Assembly (NCBI GenBank): GCA_963807975.1
Contig: CAWEDV010000007.1
Location: forward strand, 62,001 to 126,000
Length of the DNA stretch: 64,000 nucleotides
Source: JAACFF01 sp963807975
Lineage (GTDB): Bacteria; Chloroflexota; Anaerolineae; Promineifilales; Promineifilaceae
Reading direction: 5' to 3'
Positions within the stretch are counted from its first letter, which is position 1. Every line of letters begins with the position of its first letter. Positions 28,454 through 37,974 of this stretch are shown here, piece after piece. The translations under genes and the position numbers were made by a program. Below the pieces are notes generated by a model, which was given only the letters and a program-made list of their open reading frames with translations, was not told the DNA's origin and did not search any database.

Positions 28454-29815
28454 TCACTCGCTTCCGACAAGATTTTCCAGATACCTGCGCAGAGCCGCTA
28501 AAGAATAATGCTCTTGGGCAACGCGGAAATTATGCTCAATCATCTCCTGGCGCAGGTCGTTATCAACCAGTAAATCAACTGCCTCATCAGCGGCCTTTTC
28601 TATGATATCGTCCGCCACCATAACCAATCCTTGATCATCTAGGCCCAAAATTTGTGCGCCAAGTGACACGGAACGGAAACCCTTTTCCTTAATATCCGCC
28701 TCGTATACCGGGTACTCAAAGATCATATAGGGCAGCCGTGCCCGCAGCGCCTCCAACAACTGGTTGCCCCACCCTTCCCAAATGCTTGGATAGGTGACAA
28801 AGTCAGCGAAGACGTAGGTATCCCATAGTGAGTAGACTTTCCGCCCCTCAATTGTTTGCCTCTGCGCCTCAACCATCTCTTCGATGAAAATCGCATCAAT
28901 CCCCGTCTCCGCGATCTTCTGCTTTAGCCGCGGCACATAATGACCCGCTGTATCATCCTGTGCATATCCGGCAAGGACCAGAACAATGCGATCATCTTTA
29001 CCGAAGGTTCGACCGTCATAGAGCCCCCGACTCTGCAGCCGCGCTCTTCGTTCCGGGCTGTTCAATGCTTTTACGAAATCGACCGCCAACTCGATGCTTT
29101 TACGCTGCACGATACGCGTGGCTTGCAAGAAGATAATATCGTTTTCGCCGAGGCCGATATTCGCCCGAAAATCTTTGTTGTAATTATCGACAGCCCATGC
29201 CTCCTCATCAAAATCGAATACATTGGGCACAACGACCGATTCGACACCTTTTCGGGCCAGAAGTTCCCGCTGCGCCAGGCTGTTGATCAACGCATGTTTG
29301 ACCTGGGGATCGCGTGGCGGTAGATACTTGTCGGCCAGCTCCACGGCCGTTCCGCAAGTCAACGCCACCCCATCCACACGCTCCCAATAAAAATCATGAT
29401 TATGCGCCAGTGCAGGCAGCTTCAAGGCCAACATCACGCGTCTCATTGCCAGGGCAACCGCAGGATTAGCTGCCACCGACCAGATGTTTTGCGGGATCAG
29501 AAAGTCGATTTCCTTCTCAGCGATGAAGCGGCGCAATTTCTCTTCGATCCTATCTGCCAAACCTTCCAATTCCGCTTTATAGCCAGACTCATCATAATCT
29601 TGTAGCGCGATAAAAGTATTGCGATATAAGCGTACTGCGTCAGGACGATGATGGTACATCTCTTCGATCAACGTGCCGTCCACTTTCCCCAGATCGCCAC
29701 CACAGAGATAGACGGCATGCCCCATCTCCTCCAATACCTTTTTCCACTTGTCGATTTCAAGCGAGACGCCATCTGTCCCGCCTACTTTGAAATGAAAGAT
29801 GCCTATGTTTCTCAT
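28454..29815 (-). CDS. GT4-type (GT-B fold) glycosyltransferase
   Basis: 453 aa. The start MRNIGIFHFKVGGTDGVSLE is the GT-B N-terminal Rossmann domain. A second domain has IFLQATRIVQRKSIELAV and the acceptor/donor element FADFVTYPSIWEGWGNQLLEA, which includes the EX7E-like glutamates of GT4 enzymes. HNHDFYWER lies between. It transfers a nucleotide sugar, possibly mannose, given its place between GH38 and GH130. It could build a compatible solute or polysaccharide rather than degrade one. GGAGAGC precedes the ATG, 18 bases after the GH38 stop. Confidence 0.82.
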   Translation of the reverse strand: MRNIGIFHFKVGGTDGVSLEIDKWKKVLEEMGHAVYLCGGDLGKVDGTLIEEMYHHRPDAVRLYRNTFIALQDYDESGYKAELEGLADRIEEKLRRFIAEKEIDFLIPQNIWSVAANPAVALAMRRVMLALKLPALAHNHDFYWERVDGVALTCGTAVELADKYLPPRDPQVKHALINSLAQRELLARKGVESVVVPNVFDFDEEAWAVDNYNKDFRANIGLGENDIIFLQATRIVQRKSIELAVDFVKALNSPERRARLQSRGLYDGRTFGKDDRIVLVLAGYAQDDTAGHYVPRLKQKIAETGIDAIFIEEMVEAQRQTIEGRKVYSLWDTYVFADFVTYPSIWEGWGNQLLEALRARLPYMIFEYPVYEADIKEKGFRSVSLGAQILGLDDQGLVMVADDIIEKAADEAVDLLVDNDLRQEMIEHNFRVAQEHYSLAALRRYLENLVGSE

Positions 29816-29833
29816 TTGCTCTCCTCGTAACTG

Positions 29834-32800
29834 CTATTTCGGCTGCAGCCGCAGGGTCATTATCTGGTACGGCTTAATCGTAGCGCTGACTACCCGATCA
29901 CTTACTTCCAGAGTTTCTTGATTTTCCTCCAAGAGGTTCGTCCGCCATGCTGCGGCAAGAGGCACGGCGCACGTCAGCCTAAACTCCCCTCGCTTACGTT
30001 GGCTCTCGTACAGACGGACGATAATCCCTTGCCCATCTTCCGCCAGTTTCACCGTTTCAATCACGATATGTGGTTTGTCCACCGCTACAAATGAGACTGA
30101 TTTCCTCTGCGCATCTGCCGGGACCGGCAGACGTTCACCCCCGCTTACAAAAACGATCAGAGGATCGTTCAAAGCGTATGCTTCGGCGATGGTTTTTTCA
30201 TCCCACGATCCGGCATGAGGCAGCAGGCTGTAAGCGAAGCGATGCTCACCCAGGTCCGCCTTGGGATCAGGATCAGTTGTTCCGCGCAAAAGCGTGAGTC
30301 TGATCACATTCTCCCAAATATCATGGCCATACTTGCAATCATTTAGCAGGCTGACCCCATAGTCACCTTCACTGAGATCAACCCACTTCTGAGCACATGT
30401 TTCAAAACGTGCCCAATCCCAACTACTGTTGCGATGGGTCGGCCGTTCCACATTGCCCCATTGGATTTCATAGGTTGCCACCGTCGCTAGCACATCTACA
30501 GGAAACGCGACTTTTAACAAGATATGTCGCTCACGCCAGTTCACCTCTGTATCGAAGGCAAGACGTACGCTGTTATGGACCAGCGAAATCCGCTGCTTGA
30601 TCTCACTGTTGAGGACGCGGCGCCTGATCTCCAAGGTCGCCCGCAGAGGTCCGTTTTCTATCACGTCGACGGCCGTAGCTGGCTCTGCATACCAGACCCG
30701 ATCATCATAATAGATGTCGATCTCCCAGGCGTCAGGCGTCTTTGGGCGATCTTCAAATACTTGGAATTGGTTGCCGGTTTCACCATCTGGCAAGATATCA
30801 CGGCCGTTTTTCTTATCGAAAATGCGCTCAATGTCGCCGAGGTCATTAAACTCCACGCGTAGGAAATCATTCTCCAACACGCGCTCGGTAGCACGAGCCG
30901 GTCCAAAAGAATCCCCATTTGGCAAAGCTGCCGGCCATGGTGTAACAGAATAGGGTGGTAGTTCACCAGCATCGAGCAAAAAGCCGCCAGGCACCTCCTG
31001 CATCCTCTTGGCAGTAAAGCCGTTGCTGCCATATTCATCAGGCACGAGTACTGGTTCTTGCCGGGCAAAAGATGTTGGATTAATAACGAGCCGGTCTCCC
31101 CCGAGCACCTCGCCAATTATCTCTAACGCCTCTTCACGAACGCTTTCGCCTATCCTTTCTACTTCAGCATATTGTTCCAGTGATTCTTCATAAACCTCAC
31201 CGATGCTGCTGCCAGGCAAAATATCATGGAACTGGTTGAGACACACCAACTCCCACGCCTCTTGCAGTAGATCGCGGGGATAGGTATAGCCGGCATGGAT
31301 CGTCGCTGCCATAGTCGCCAAAAACTCCACATCATGCAGTAAAAATTCACTCTTACGATTGGCGCGCTTATTGCGACTTTGAGTCGTGTAAGTACCACGA
31401 TGGTATTCCAGGTACAATTCGCCATTCCAGGTAGGCAAGCGATCGCCTACTCTATCTTCCAGTTCTTGGAAGAAATCGATAACCTTCCCTCTTGTAACTC
31501 GTGGTGCAGCCGGAAATTCGGCCAATTCACGCAAATTCTCCTGCATTTCTCGCGTCGGCCCACCCCCACCATCTCCATACCCATAGGACATGAGCAGAGG
31601 TGGTGTTTGTCCCGGCCTGCCCCAATCCTTCTGCTGAAAATTCGTCCAAGTTGTCAGCACCTGCCCTGGAGTTGCTGAGGCATTATAAGTGCTGGCAAAG
31701 GCGCTGCCCGGCTCTTTCGTCGGGCTGAAATGGGTCAGCACTTTGCTGCCGTCCAGGCCCTGCCACCAAAAGGAATCATACGGCAGACGATTGTACTGGC
31801 TCCAACCAATCTTTATCGTGAAGAAATAACTTAGCCCCGCTTCTTTGATCAGTTGCGGAAGATTCCAGGCATAGCCAAAAACATCTGGCAGCCAGAGAAC
31901 AGGTGACTCCACTCCTTCGCCAAAGTATTTCTTGAAAAACTGCCGGCCCAGCAAAAACTGTCGTGCCAATGGCTCGGAACCAGTCAAATTACAGTCAGCC
32001 TCAACCCACATCCCGCCGATGGGTTCCCACTCGCCACTTTCCACGCGCTCCTGAATAGTCGAAAACAATTGCGGGTAATCCTGGCGCACATACTCATACA
32101 ATTGGGGCTGGCTTTGTACAAAACGATACTCTGGAAACTGCTCCATCAGTCGCAGCACATTGTAAAAGGAACGACCCGCTTTGCGCCGTGTTTGATCCAA
32201 CGTCCACAACCAGGCCACGTCGATATGGGCATGCCCCACGGCCGTTACCGCAACATCGAGCGATCCACCTGCGAATTTAACACCCCCATCCAAGACCCGG
32301 TGCGCCTCACCTACACTCTCATAAAAACCTTCGCCAAACGGCTCTCGCGTATCCAGGACCTTAAAGGCTTCGTCCAGGGCGTTGTAAAGATGAGCGCGTG
32401 CGGGCTCATTCTCCGACAACTGATCGGCGATACCTAACGCGACCCGGGCCAAGGCCACGAAATCACGTGTCGGCTGGTCAATTCGCACCAAGGCACATTC
32501 GCCCATCCACAATCTTTCGGATGGGTTGCGCTGCTCTGATGCAACCCGACCATCAAAACGCAGCAAATGTGTGCCCCCGCTCCAACCATGCAGGACCAAA
32601 GTGTGATCTTGTCCATCACACCATTCTCCCGGCAAAAGGATCTCTTGGTGATGCCGGTCACAAGCCGCATACGGCGTGCCATCAATATAGGCGAGGGCTT
32701 CGGGATGACTGAAATCCCCAGCTGCTCCAAGAGGCAGGAATAACCCGATCGGTGACTGGGAATCCCAATCTATCGGCACCGAAAAACGCGATCTCAGTAG

Positions 32801-33022
32801 GAAATTGGTTTGTGCTTCCACCCAATAATTGTTGGGCTCCACCTCAATCCAATCGCCTCTCTCAACTTCAGGTGCTACAGCCGGTTCTTCCTGAGGTCCG
32901 TCCAGAAGCATTAGGCGGAACGACTCAATAGGCCGTCGTCGTCTGTAAACCAAATTTTCGGCTAGACACAATCGTTGAGCAATTTTCTGCGACGTCCAAC
33001 GGATATCATGCTGCATCGTCAC
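29834..33022 (-). CDS. GH38 alpha-mannosidase
   Basis: 1062 aa, close to the family's usual length. The zinc-binding HAHIDVAWLW (about 267-276) and the nucleophile region WVEADCN (about 330-336) are present. HDILPGSS (about 600) supplies another zinc or active-site residue, and the C-terminal half is beta-rich. No signal peptide, so it acts in the cytoplasm on imported oligosaccharides, removing alpha-linked mannose. It is adjacent to the ABC transporter genes and to GH130, which handles beta-mannosides, so the operon can process both anomers. A weak ribosome site precedes the ATG at 33022. Confidence 0.92.
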   Translation of the reverse strand: MTMQHDIRWTSQKIAQRLCLAENLVYRRRRPIESFRLMLLDGPQEEPAVAPEVERGDWIEVEPNNYWVEAQTNFLLRSRFSVPIDWDSQSPIGLFLPLGAAGDFSHPEALAYIDGTPYAACDRHHQEILLPGEWCDGQDHTLVLHGWSGGTHLLRFDGRVASEQRNPSERLWMGECALVRIDQPTRDFVALARVALGIADQLSENEPARAHLYNALDEAFKVLDTREPFGEGFYESVGEAHRVLDGGVKFAGGSLDVAVTAVGHAHIDVAWLWTLDQTRRKAGRSFYNVLRLMEQFPEYRFVQSQPQLYEYVRQDYPQLFSTIQERVESGEWEPIGGMWVEADCNLTGSEPLARQFLLGRQFFKKYFGEGVESPVLWLPDVFGYAWNLPQLIKEAGLSYFFTIKIGWSQYNRLPYDSFWWQGLDGSKVLTHFSPTKEPGSAFASTYNASATPGQVLTTWTNFQQKDWGRPGQTPPLLMSYGYGDGGGGPTREMQENLRELAEFPAAPRVTRGKVIDFFQELEDRVGDRLPTWNGELYLEYHRGTYTTQSRNKRANRKSEFLLHDVEFLATMAATIHAGYTYPRDLLQEAWELVCLNQFHDILPGSSIGEVYEESLEQYAEVERIGESVREEALEIIGEVLGGDRLVINPTSFARQEPVLVPDEYGSNGFTAKRMQEVPGGFLLDAGELPPYSVTPWPAALPNGDSFGPARATERVLENDFLRVEFNDLGDIERIFDKKNGRDILPDGETGNQFQVFEDRPKTPDAWEIDIYYDDRVWYAEPATAVDVIENGPLRATLEIRRRVLNSEIKQRISLVHNSVRLAFDTEVNWRERHILLKVAFPVDVLATVATYEIQWGNVERPTHRNSSWDWARFETCAQKWVDLSEGDYGVSLLNDCKYGHDIWENVIRLTLLRGTTDPDPKADLGEHRFAYSLLPHAGSWDEKTIAEAYALNDPLIVFVSGGERLPVPADAQRKSVSFVAVDKPHIVIETVKLAEDGQGIIVRLYESQRKRGEFRLTCAVPLAAAWRTNLLEENQETLEVSDRVVSATIKPYQIMTLRLQPK

Positions 33023-33062
33023 CAGAGTTTCCCCAAACTTCTTTTTCGTTTACTATCTTAGT

Positions 33063-34148
33063 TTATATCCGCAGGCCAGTTTCCTTGTCAAAGAAAGCCT
33101 CCGAACCTGGCTTGAAAGCCATATGTACCATCTCCCCTGGATTTACCCGAGGTTGTGGTGGCGAGATGATTTTGACAAGCTTATCATCCACTTCAACGGC
33201 AACGATTTGATGTGACCCTTGCGGTTCTGATACAAGGCATTCTATTGACAAAACGGCATCTTCTTCACTAACCAGGAGCATATTCTCTGGCCTCACCCCA
33301 ACGATATAGGAACGCTTACCGTGCTCGACCAAGGGTGCTGCTTGCGCATCATCCAGGGTCAGATCCATATCTTGACTGGTTAGGTGATAGCTCCCGTTCT
33401 GTCGGGCCAGTTCTACATCAATGAAATTTGTTGGCGGTGTGCCGATAAAGCTGGCCACAAAAACCGAGGCGCTCTGATCATATACTTCATCTGGCGATCC
33501 AACCTGAACAATCTCCCCATCCCGCATCACCACGATCCGGTCTGCCATGCTCATCGCTTCCGACTGATCGTGGGTCACAAATACGGTCGTTGCATCCGTC
33601 TTCGTATGAATCGCTTTCAACTCAGTGCGCATCGATACCCGCAGCATCGCATCAAGATTAGAAAGCGGTTCATCCATCAAGAAGACTTTTGGCTTTACGG
33701 CAATCGCCCTGGCCACAGCGACCCGCTGCTGCTGCCCGCCCGAAAGCTGTGAAGGATACCGTTCTAGCAGATTGCCAATTTTGGTCATCTCTGCCACTTC
33801 ATTTACCGTCGACTCAATGGTATCTTTATCTATCTTTTTCAGCTTCAGCGCATAGGCGATATTGTCAAATACAGTCATATGGGGCCAGACAGCATAATTC
33901 TGAAAAATCATGCTGATATTTCGTTTTCTTGGTGGTAAATCAGTCACCTCGACATCGTCAATTGTGATGATGCCCTCGGTTACCTCCTCCAGACCGGCCA
34001 CCATACGCATCGCCGTTGTCTTACCGCAGCCAGATGGTCCTAGCAGCACCAGAAACTCGCCATCGTGGACATCAAGCGACAGATCGTTAACGGCCAACAC
34101 ATCCTTTCCAAAGCGTTTCGTAACATGGGTTAGTTTGAGTTCTGCCAT
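33063..34148 (-). CDS. Sugar ABC transporter ATPase, MsmK/UgpC type
   Basis: 361 aa from the ATG at 34148, where GGGAGAAA precedes at good spacing. An upstream in-frame start would overlap the permease further. Walker A is GPSGCGKTT (about 39-47), the signature LSGGQQQ (about 134-140), and Walker B with D-loop FLMDEPLSNLDA. A C-terminal TOBE domain (about 280-360) carries the site typical for sugar importers. It energises uptake through the two permeases upstream. It is followed by GH38, so the imported sugar is likely a mannoside. Confidence 0.92.
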   Translation of the reverse strand: MAELKLTHVTKRFGKDVLAVNDLSLDVHDGEFLVLLGPSGCGKTTAMRMVAGLEEVTEGIITIDDVEVTDLPPRKRNISMIFQNYAVWPHMTVFDNIAYALKLKKIDKDTIESTVNEVAEMTKIGNLLERYPSQLSGGQQQRVAVARAIAVKPKVFLMDEPLSNLDAMLRVSMRTELKAIHTKTDATTVFVTHDQSEAMSMADRIVVMRDGEIVQVGSPDEVYDQSASVFVASFIGTPPTNFIDVELARQNGSYHLTSQDMDLTLDDAQAAPLVEHGKRSYIVGVRPENMLLVSEEDAVLSIECLVSEPQGSHQIVAVEVDDKLVKIISPPQPRVNPGEMVHMAFKPGSEAFFDKETGLRI

Positions 34149-34159
34149 GACTTTCTCCC

Positions 34160-35239
34160 TTAAACGGTGACCCCGCCCCACATCTGTCTGATGTATCTGC
34201 GAATAAAAAACGTAAATATGACGGCTGGAATCGCCATTAACATACCGCCGGCCGCAGCCAAATTTACCTGCCCGGTTGATCCCAACAAGAATTGATAGAC
34301 CACCACGGGGAAGGTCGGATTGAACTGCGTCAAAATAATGGCCGAAACCGTTTCTGTCCAGGCGCCAAGAAAAGCATACATGGCACTCGCCGCCAATCCG
34401 GGAAATGCCAGCGGCAGCGTCATCCGTGTAAATGCCTGCAGTTTTGTGGCTCCAAAGACTTGTGCGGCTTCCTCCAGCGATACCGGAATACCCATGAATA
34501 TGCTGGCCGTGATCCAGACCGTCAGGCCGATCGATCCAACCGCATAGACAAGCGACAAGCCCAATGGCTTATCGTACAAGCCCATATCGGTCAGGATGAG
34601 GATCATAGGGATGGCAATAGCCACGGCCGGAAACATGCGTACAAATAAGACGCTAAACTTCAAACCGTTGCGTCCTTTAAACCGGTAGCGAGAAAAGGCA
34701 TATCCGGCCGCCCCGCCGATCGACAAAGAGATGATGATTGTGATCGCCGCGATTTGCAAGCTACGCAAAAGTGCAGGAAATGCATCACTCGTTACGATGA
34801 AGAAGACTTTGTAGTTCAGGAAGATGTCTCGCCTATGGGTAAAATAGACGATGCCTTCTTCCTCAACCTCTTGCTCAAGCTTGACTATCTGCTCCTCAAA
34901 CTCATCTATATCGACAATTGTATTTAGGAAATTCCGCGCGTAGGTAGACATCTTTGCCCGATCCGACGTATCAAGCACCGACTTGTATTCCCCTTCTTGA
35001 TCATCATAGACATACAAAACATAACCGTCACCATCTTCATTGTGCGTAATCGCAAATTCGGTGGTGAAATCGGGCACCAAGGGCAGCGGAAACTGGTATG
35101 CCTCTCTTGTCGAAAGGAAAGACAAAGACACCAGAAAGTAGACAGGTACCAATATAATGAAGAGGATACCGATCACGACAATGTAGATTACCGTCAGTCG
35201 ACCAGTCTTCTTGAGGTTGGCGCCGCCTTTCTTCTTCAT
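34160..35239 (-). CDS. ABC sugar permease, MalG-like, with unusual extracellular insert
   Basis: 359 aa. Six transmembrane segments and the EAA loop (EEAAQVFGATKLQAFTRMTLPLAFPGL, about 255-281) are present. Between the first and second helices, residues about 55-150 form a hydrophilic, acidic insert (including EEQIVKLEQEVEEEG) not found in typical MalG proteins of 275-300 aa. It lies on the outside. The gene overlaps the MalF-like stop by four bases, and its 3' end is 11 bases before the ATPase start. The insert may contact the binding protein or a cell-wall component; this is speculation. Confidence 0.88.
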   Translation of the reverse strand: MKKKGGANLKKTGRLTVIYIVVIGILFIILVPVYFLVSLSFLSTREAYQFPLPLVPDFTTEFAITHNEDGDGYVLYVYDDQEGEYKSVLDTSDRAKMSTYARNFLNTIVDIDEFEEQIVKLEQEVEEEGIVYFTHRRDIFLNYKVFFIVTSDAFPALLRSLQIAAITIIISLSIGGAAGYAFSRYRFKGRNGLKFSVLFVRMFPAVAIAIPMILILTDMGLYDKPLGLSLVYAVGSIGLTVWITASIFMGIPVSLEEAAQVFGATKLQAFTRMTLPLAFPGLAASAMYAFLGAWTETVSAIILTQFNPTFPVVVYQFLLGSTGQVNLAAAGGMLMAIPAVIFTFFIRRYIRQMWGGVTV

Positions 35240-36201
35240 GACTCCTCCCCCGGCTCCGACTTGAATGCGCCCGTAACCTGCAAGAATATCAACGCGGCAA
35301 TGGAAACGACGAGAGTGACGATAATGGTGTAAGAGGCTGCCAGTTGATAAGCATTGTCCAGTCCCCGCACCTGTTTAGTATAATAGACGACTCGCTCCAC
35401 CAATACTGGTAAACGGTTAAAACCGAATAATATAACGATAACGAACCAGATTTGTATGGCGGCAATCAGCCGGAGAATGACTGCGGTCTGGATCGTTGGT
35501 TTTAGCATGGGCACCGTTATTTTTCTAAATACTGTCCAAATGCTTCCCCCAAAAACATAGCCCGCTTCTTTTGCCGATTCCGGCAAATTTTGCAGTCCGG
35601 CCAGCAAAATGATCATGACCGAAGGGATAACCGTCCACGCATCAATCAGAATGATTATCACCAGATTTTTCCAATGAGAACCGGTCAGAAAATAGATTTT
35701 TTCTCCCTCCGCCAATATCCCCATGTAATACAACAAACTGTTAATCCAACCGTGAGCAGTTAAGCCAGTCAACCACATAGCTCCTACAGCCGTGGCTGGC
35801 AGCGCCATAGGGATCAAGGCCACAAAAAGAAATGCACTCGCCCCTGGGAAATTGGCATTAACAAGCATCGCCAGCCCAAAAGCAATAATAAACTCTAAAG
35901 TAACGGAAAATATCACGATAATTGTCGTATTGCTCACCGCCGGCCAGAAACTTGGATCTTGCGCTAACAGCGCAAAATTCTCTAGGGTAAAACCTCCTTC
36001 CGCCGTGGTAAAACTATCAGTAAGCAGGGTGAATACGGGCCGTAACCAGAAGAGCGCGTAATAAATGACAACTGGTGCGACAAGTAAATAGGGTGTGGCG
36101 ACGCGCCAGAAATGCCCCCGCTCTTTCGCATTGGGAAGGCGGACCTTTCCTACGGTCATCGTACTCGCCCCACCACCTTGAGGATCTCCCATACTAGCCA
36201 T
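35236..36201 (-). CDS. ABC sugar permease, MalF-like
   Basis: 321 aa. Six transmembrane helices, starting at about residue 35 after a basic cytoplasmic N-terminus. The EAA motif is in PESAKEAGYVFGGSIWTVFRKITVPML (about 205-231). It lacks the large P2 loop of enteric MalF, as is normal for this family outside Proteobacteria. It pairs with the MalG-like permease and the binding protein upstream. A 157-base gap with a strong hairpin separates it from the binding-protein gene. Confidence 0.9.
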   Translation of the reverse strand: MASMGDPQGGGASTMTVGKVRLPNAKERGHFWRVATPYLLVAPVVIYYALFWLRPVFTLLTDSFTTAEGGFTLENFALLAQDPSFWPAVSNTTIIVIFSVTLEFIIAFGLAMLVNANFPGASAFLFVALIPMALPATAVGAMWLTGLTAHGWINSLLYYMGILAEGEKIYFLTGSHWKNLVIIILIDAWTVIPSVMIILLAGLQNLPESAKEAGYVFGGSIWTVFRKITVPMLKPTIQTAVILRLIAAIQIWFVIVILFGFNRLPVLVERVVYYTKQVRGLDNAYQLAASYTIIVTLVVSIAALIFLQVTGAFKSEPGEES

Positions 36202-36280
36202 ATCAACCCCCTTTAGAGGTAAATGTGATTGACGATCAGGATCGCTCGCCTTTCACAGACAGGACCTGGTTAAATGGATA

Positions 36281-36325
36281 GAGAAATGGGGCCGAGAAGC
36301 CATTCGGACTCTCGGCCCATTTCTC
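36281..36325 (-). promoter_or_regulatory. Stable hairpin between binding protein and permease genes
   Basis: A 16-pair stem with one bulged base (36281-36297 with 36310-36325) and a 12-base loop lies between the binding-protein stop and the MalF-like start. On the minus strand no clear T-run follows, so full termination is unlikely. Hairpins here in ABC operons commonly protect the upstream message or reduce read-through, so that more binding protein than permease is made. Confidence 0.55.
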
Positions 36326-36358
36326 CAATTTAGTCACTACCTAATCAGGAAGAACCGA

Positions 36359-37741
36359 TTATTCGACTTCCAAAGCTATAAGTTCTTCAGCCGCTTGATC
36401 AAGCCGGGCCTGATCGACAGTTCCATCACCGTTCAACACCATATCCACGAAGACATCATCGTAAACCTGTTTCACCGCACCCCAATCCTGGTAGAGACTT
36501 GATGGGACACCGGAAACCACGCCATTGTTAAGCACCAGAACAGCCTTGTTGATAACTTCGTCAATGGCCTCATCGCCAAGGTAATCTCGCGCCTCTTCAA
36601 CGGGCGGGATGAAACCGCCAGTTCCTTTAGCGATCTTCACCTGGATGTCAGGACGGGTCAGGTATTCAAGGAACTCGATCGCCAGATCGTAGTTCTCCGA
36701 GCCCTTCATGACGCCGTAACCGCTGACACCGGCAATACTACCGATGCCTGCTGGTCCGGAAGGCGCTGGGGCCAATGTGTACATTGTTTCATTAGACGCG
36801 TAAACTTGTCCGGCGCGCGCATTGTGGAAAACAGTGAGCCAGGATTCCTCACGCATCATCGGATCCACGCAAGATTCAATATTCAATACAGATGGTACGA
36901 ATGCATCCTTCATGGAAGTCCAAATTCCCCACGCCTCGGCCGCTTCCGCCGAATCGATATCGGGGAATCCGGCGCCATAGGAGAGGCCAGAACCGCCAAA
37001 TTGGTAGACCCAGGATTTCTGTGGGATGCCGGTGATACAAACCTTACCTTCACCTTCACCTTCAGCAATTGCGTTTGCCCATTCAGCATACTGCTCCCAA
37101 GTCAAAGCGTCGATATCAAATCCGTCAGGCAGATAAGCCATGGCATTTTCGTGCGCCAGCAGCAGATAGACATCAGCGCCAACAGGCAGGAAGTACTGCT
37201 TTCCATCCCTGTTTGTATCAGTCACAAAAGCTTCACTGAAGTGCCTATCATCCCAGCTGGCAACCACATCTGTGAGATCTTCAACATATCCCGCATCAAG
37301 CCACACAGGCATTTTGCCGTTGTGAGACGCGATGACATCTGTGGTTATATTGCCGGATTCCTGCTGAATCACAGCACGCTCGAATTGTGTGTCATCATCG
37401 AGAATACCGAAGTCTACAATTACGTTATGCTCTTCTTCAAACGGTTTGATCACCTCATTGATGAAGAATTCCTGCTCACGTGCTGGGGTAAAGAGACGCG
37501 ATGTAAATACGAGCTTCCTAACTTCGCCAGGTACCTCAACTTCAGTCTCAACCTCAACCACGCGGGTCACTTCTACCATTTCACCTTCAACTTCGATAGT
37601 CTCGGTAACAACGCGGGTTACTTCCACTTCTTCAGTCTCGGTAACAACGCGGGTGACTTCCACCTCTTGCGGAGCGCACCCCGCCAGGACCAACAGTCCC
37701 AGCACAACAAAAACCAATACGAACAAAACTTTCTTTCTCAC
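36359..37741 (-). CDS. Extracellular sugar-binding lipoprotein of ABC importer
   Basis: 460 aa from a GTG at 37741 with AAAGGAGG eight bases upstream. The ATG far upstream at 37867 has no ribosome site, so I reject it. The signal sequence ends in LAGC (lipid-anchored Cys at about 22). A Val/Glu/Thr tail of about 50 residues with repeats of EVEVTRVV follows, then a family 1 (MalE-type) binding domain beginning KLVFTSRLFTPAREQEFF. It captures an oligosaccharide outside the cell for the permeases downstream. The repetitive tail is a typical tether of Chloroflexota binding proteins. Confidence 0.9.
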   Translation of the reverse strand: MRKKVLFVLVFVVLGLLVLAGCAPQEVEVTRVVTETEEVEVTRVVTETIEVEGEMVEVTRVVEVETEVEVPGEVRKLVFTSRLFTPAREQEFFINEVIKPFEEEHNVIVDFGILDDDTQFERAVIQQESGNITTDVIASHNGKMPVWLDAGYVEDLTDVVASWDDRHFSEAFVTDTNRDGKQYFLPVGADVYLLLAHENAMAYLPDGFDIDALTWEQYAEWANAIAEGEGEGKVCITGIPQKSWVYQFGGSGLSYGAGFPDIDSAEAAEAWGIWTSMKDAFVPSVLNIESCVDPMMREESWLTVFHNARAGQVYASNETMYTLAPAPSGPAGIGSIAGVSGYGVMKGSENYDLAIEFLEYLTRPDIQVKIAKGTGGFIPPVEEARDYLGDEAIDEVINKAVLVLNNGVVSGVPSSLYQDWGAVKQVYDDVFVDMVLNGDGTVDQARLDQAAEELIALEVE

Positions 37742-37974
37742 AGCGAAGTCCTCCTTTGCTAAGTGAGTTTCAAAACAACTTCTTTGCGCACACCTCCGGG
37801 GATTTTTCAGCTCCCTCGAAGTGACGCAATTAATACCAACGAAAGGATATCGAACCATCTTCTGCACGGTAGTCCAAGGTCAACCACTGCGCATTATTTG
37901 TTCACACCATATCCATCCTCCTTATATCCATAATAAAAACAGATTCACTATCAAAAGATTGAATTAAAAACCAA

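Noticed and set aside
36806..37762. Long plus-strand open frame of over 300 codons opposite the binding-protein gene
   Set aside because: It is antisense to a well-supported lipoprotein gene with a strong ribosome site, and its own composition is unlike a protein.
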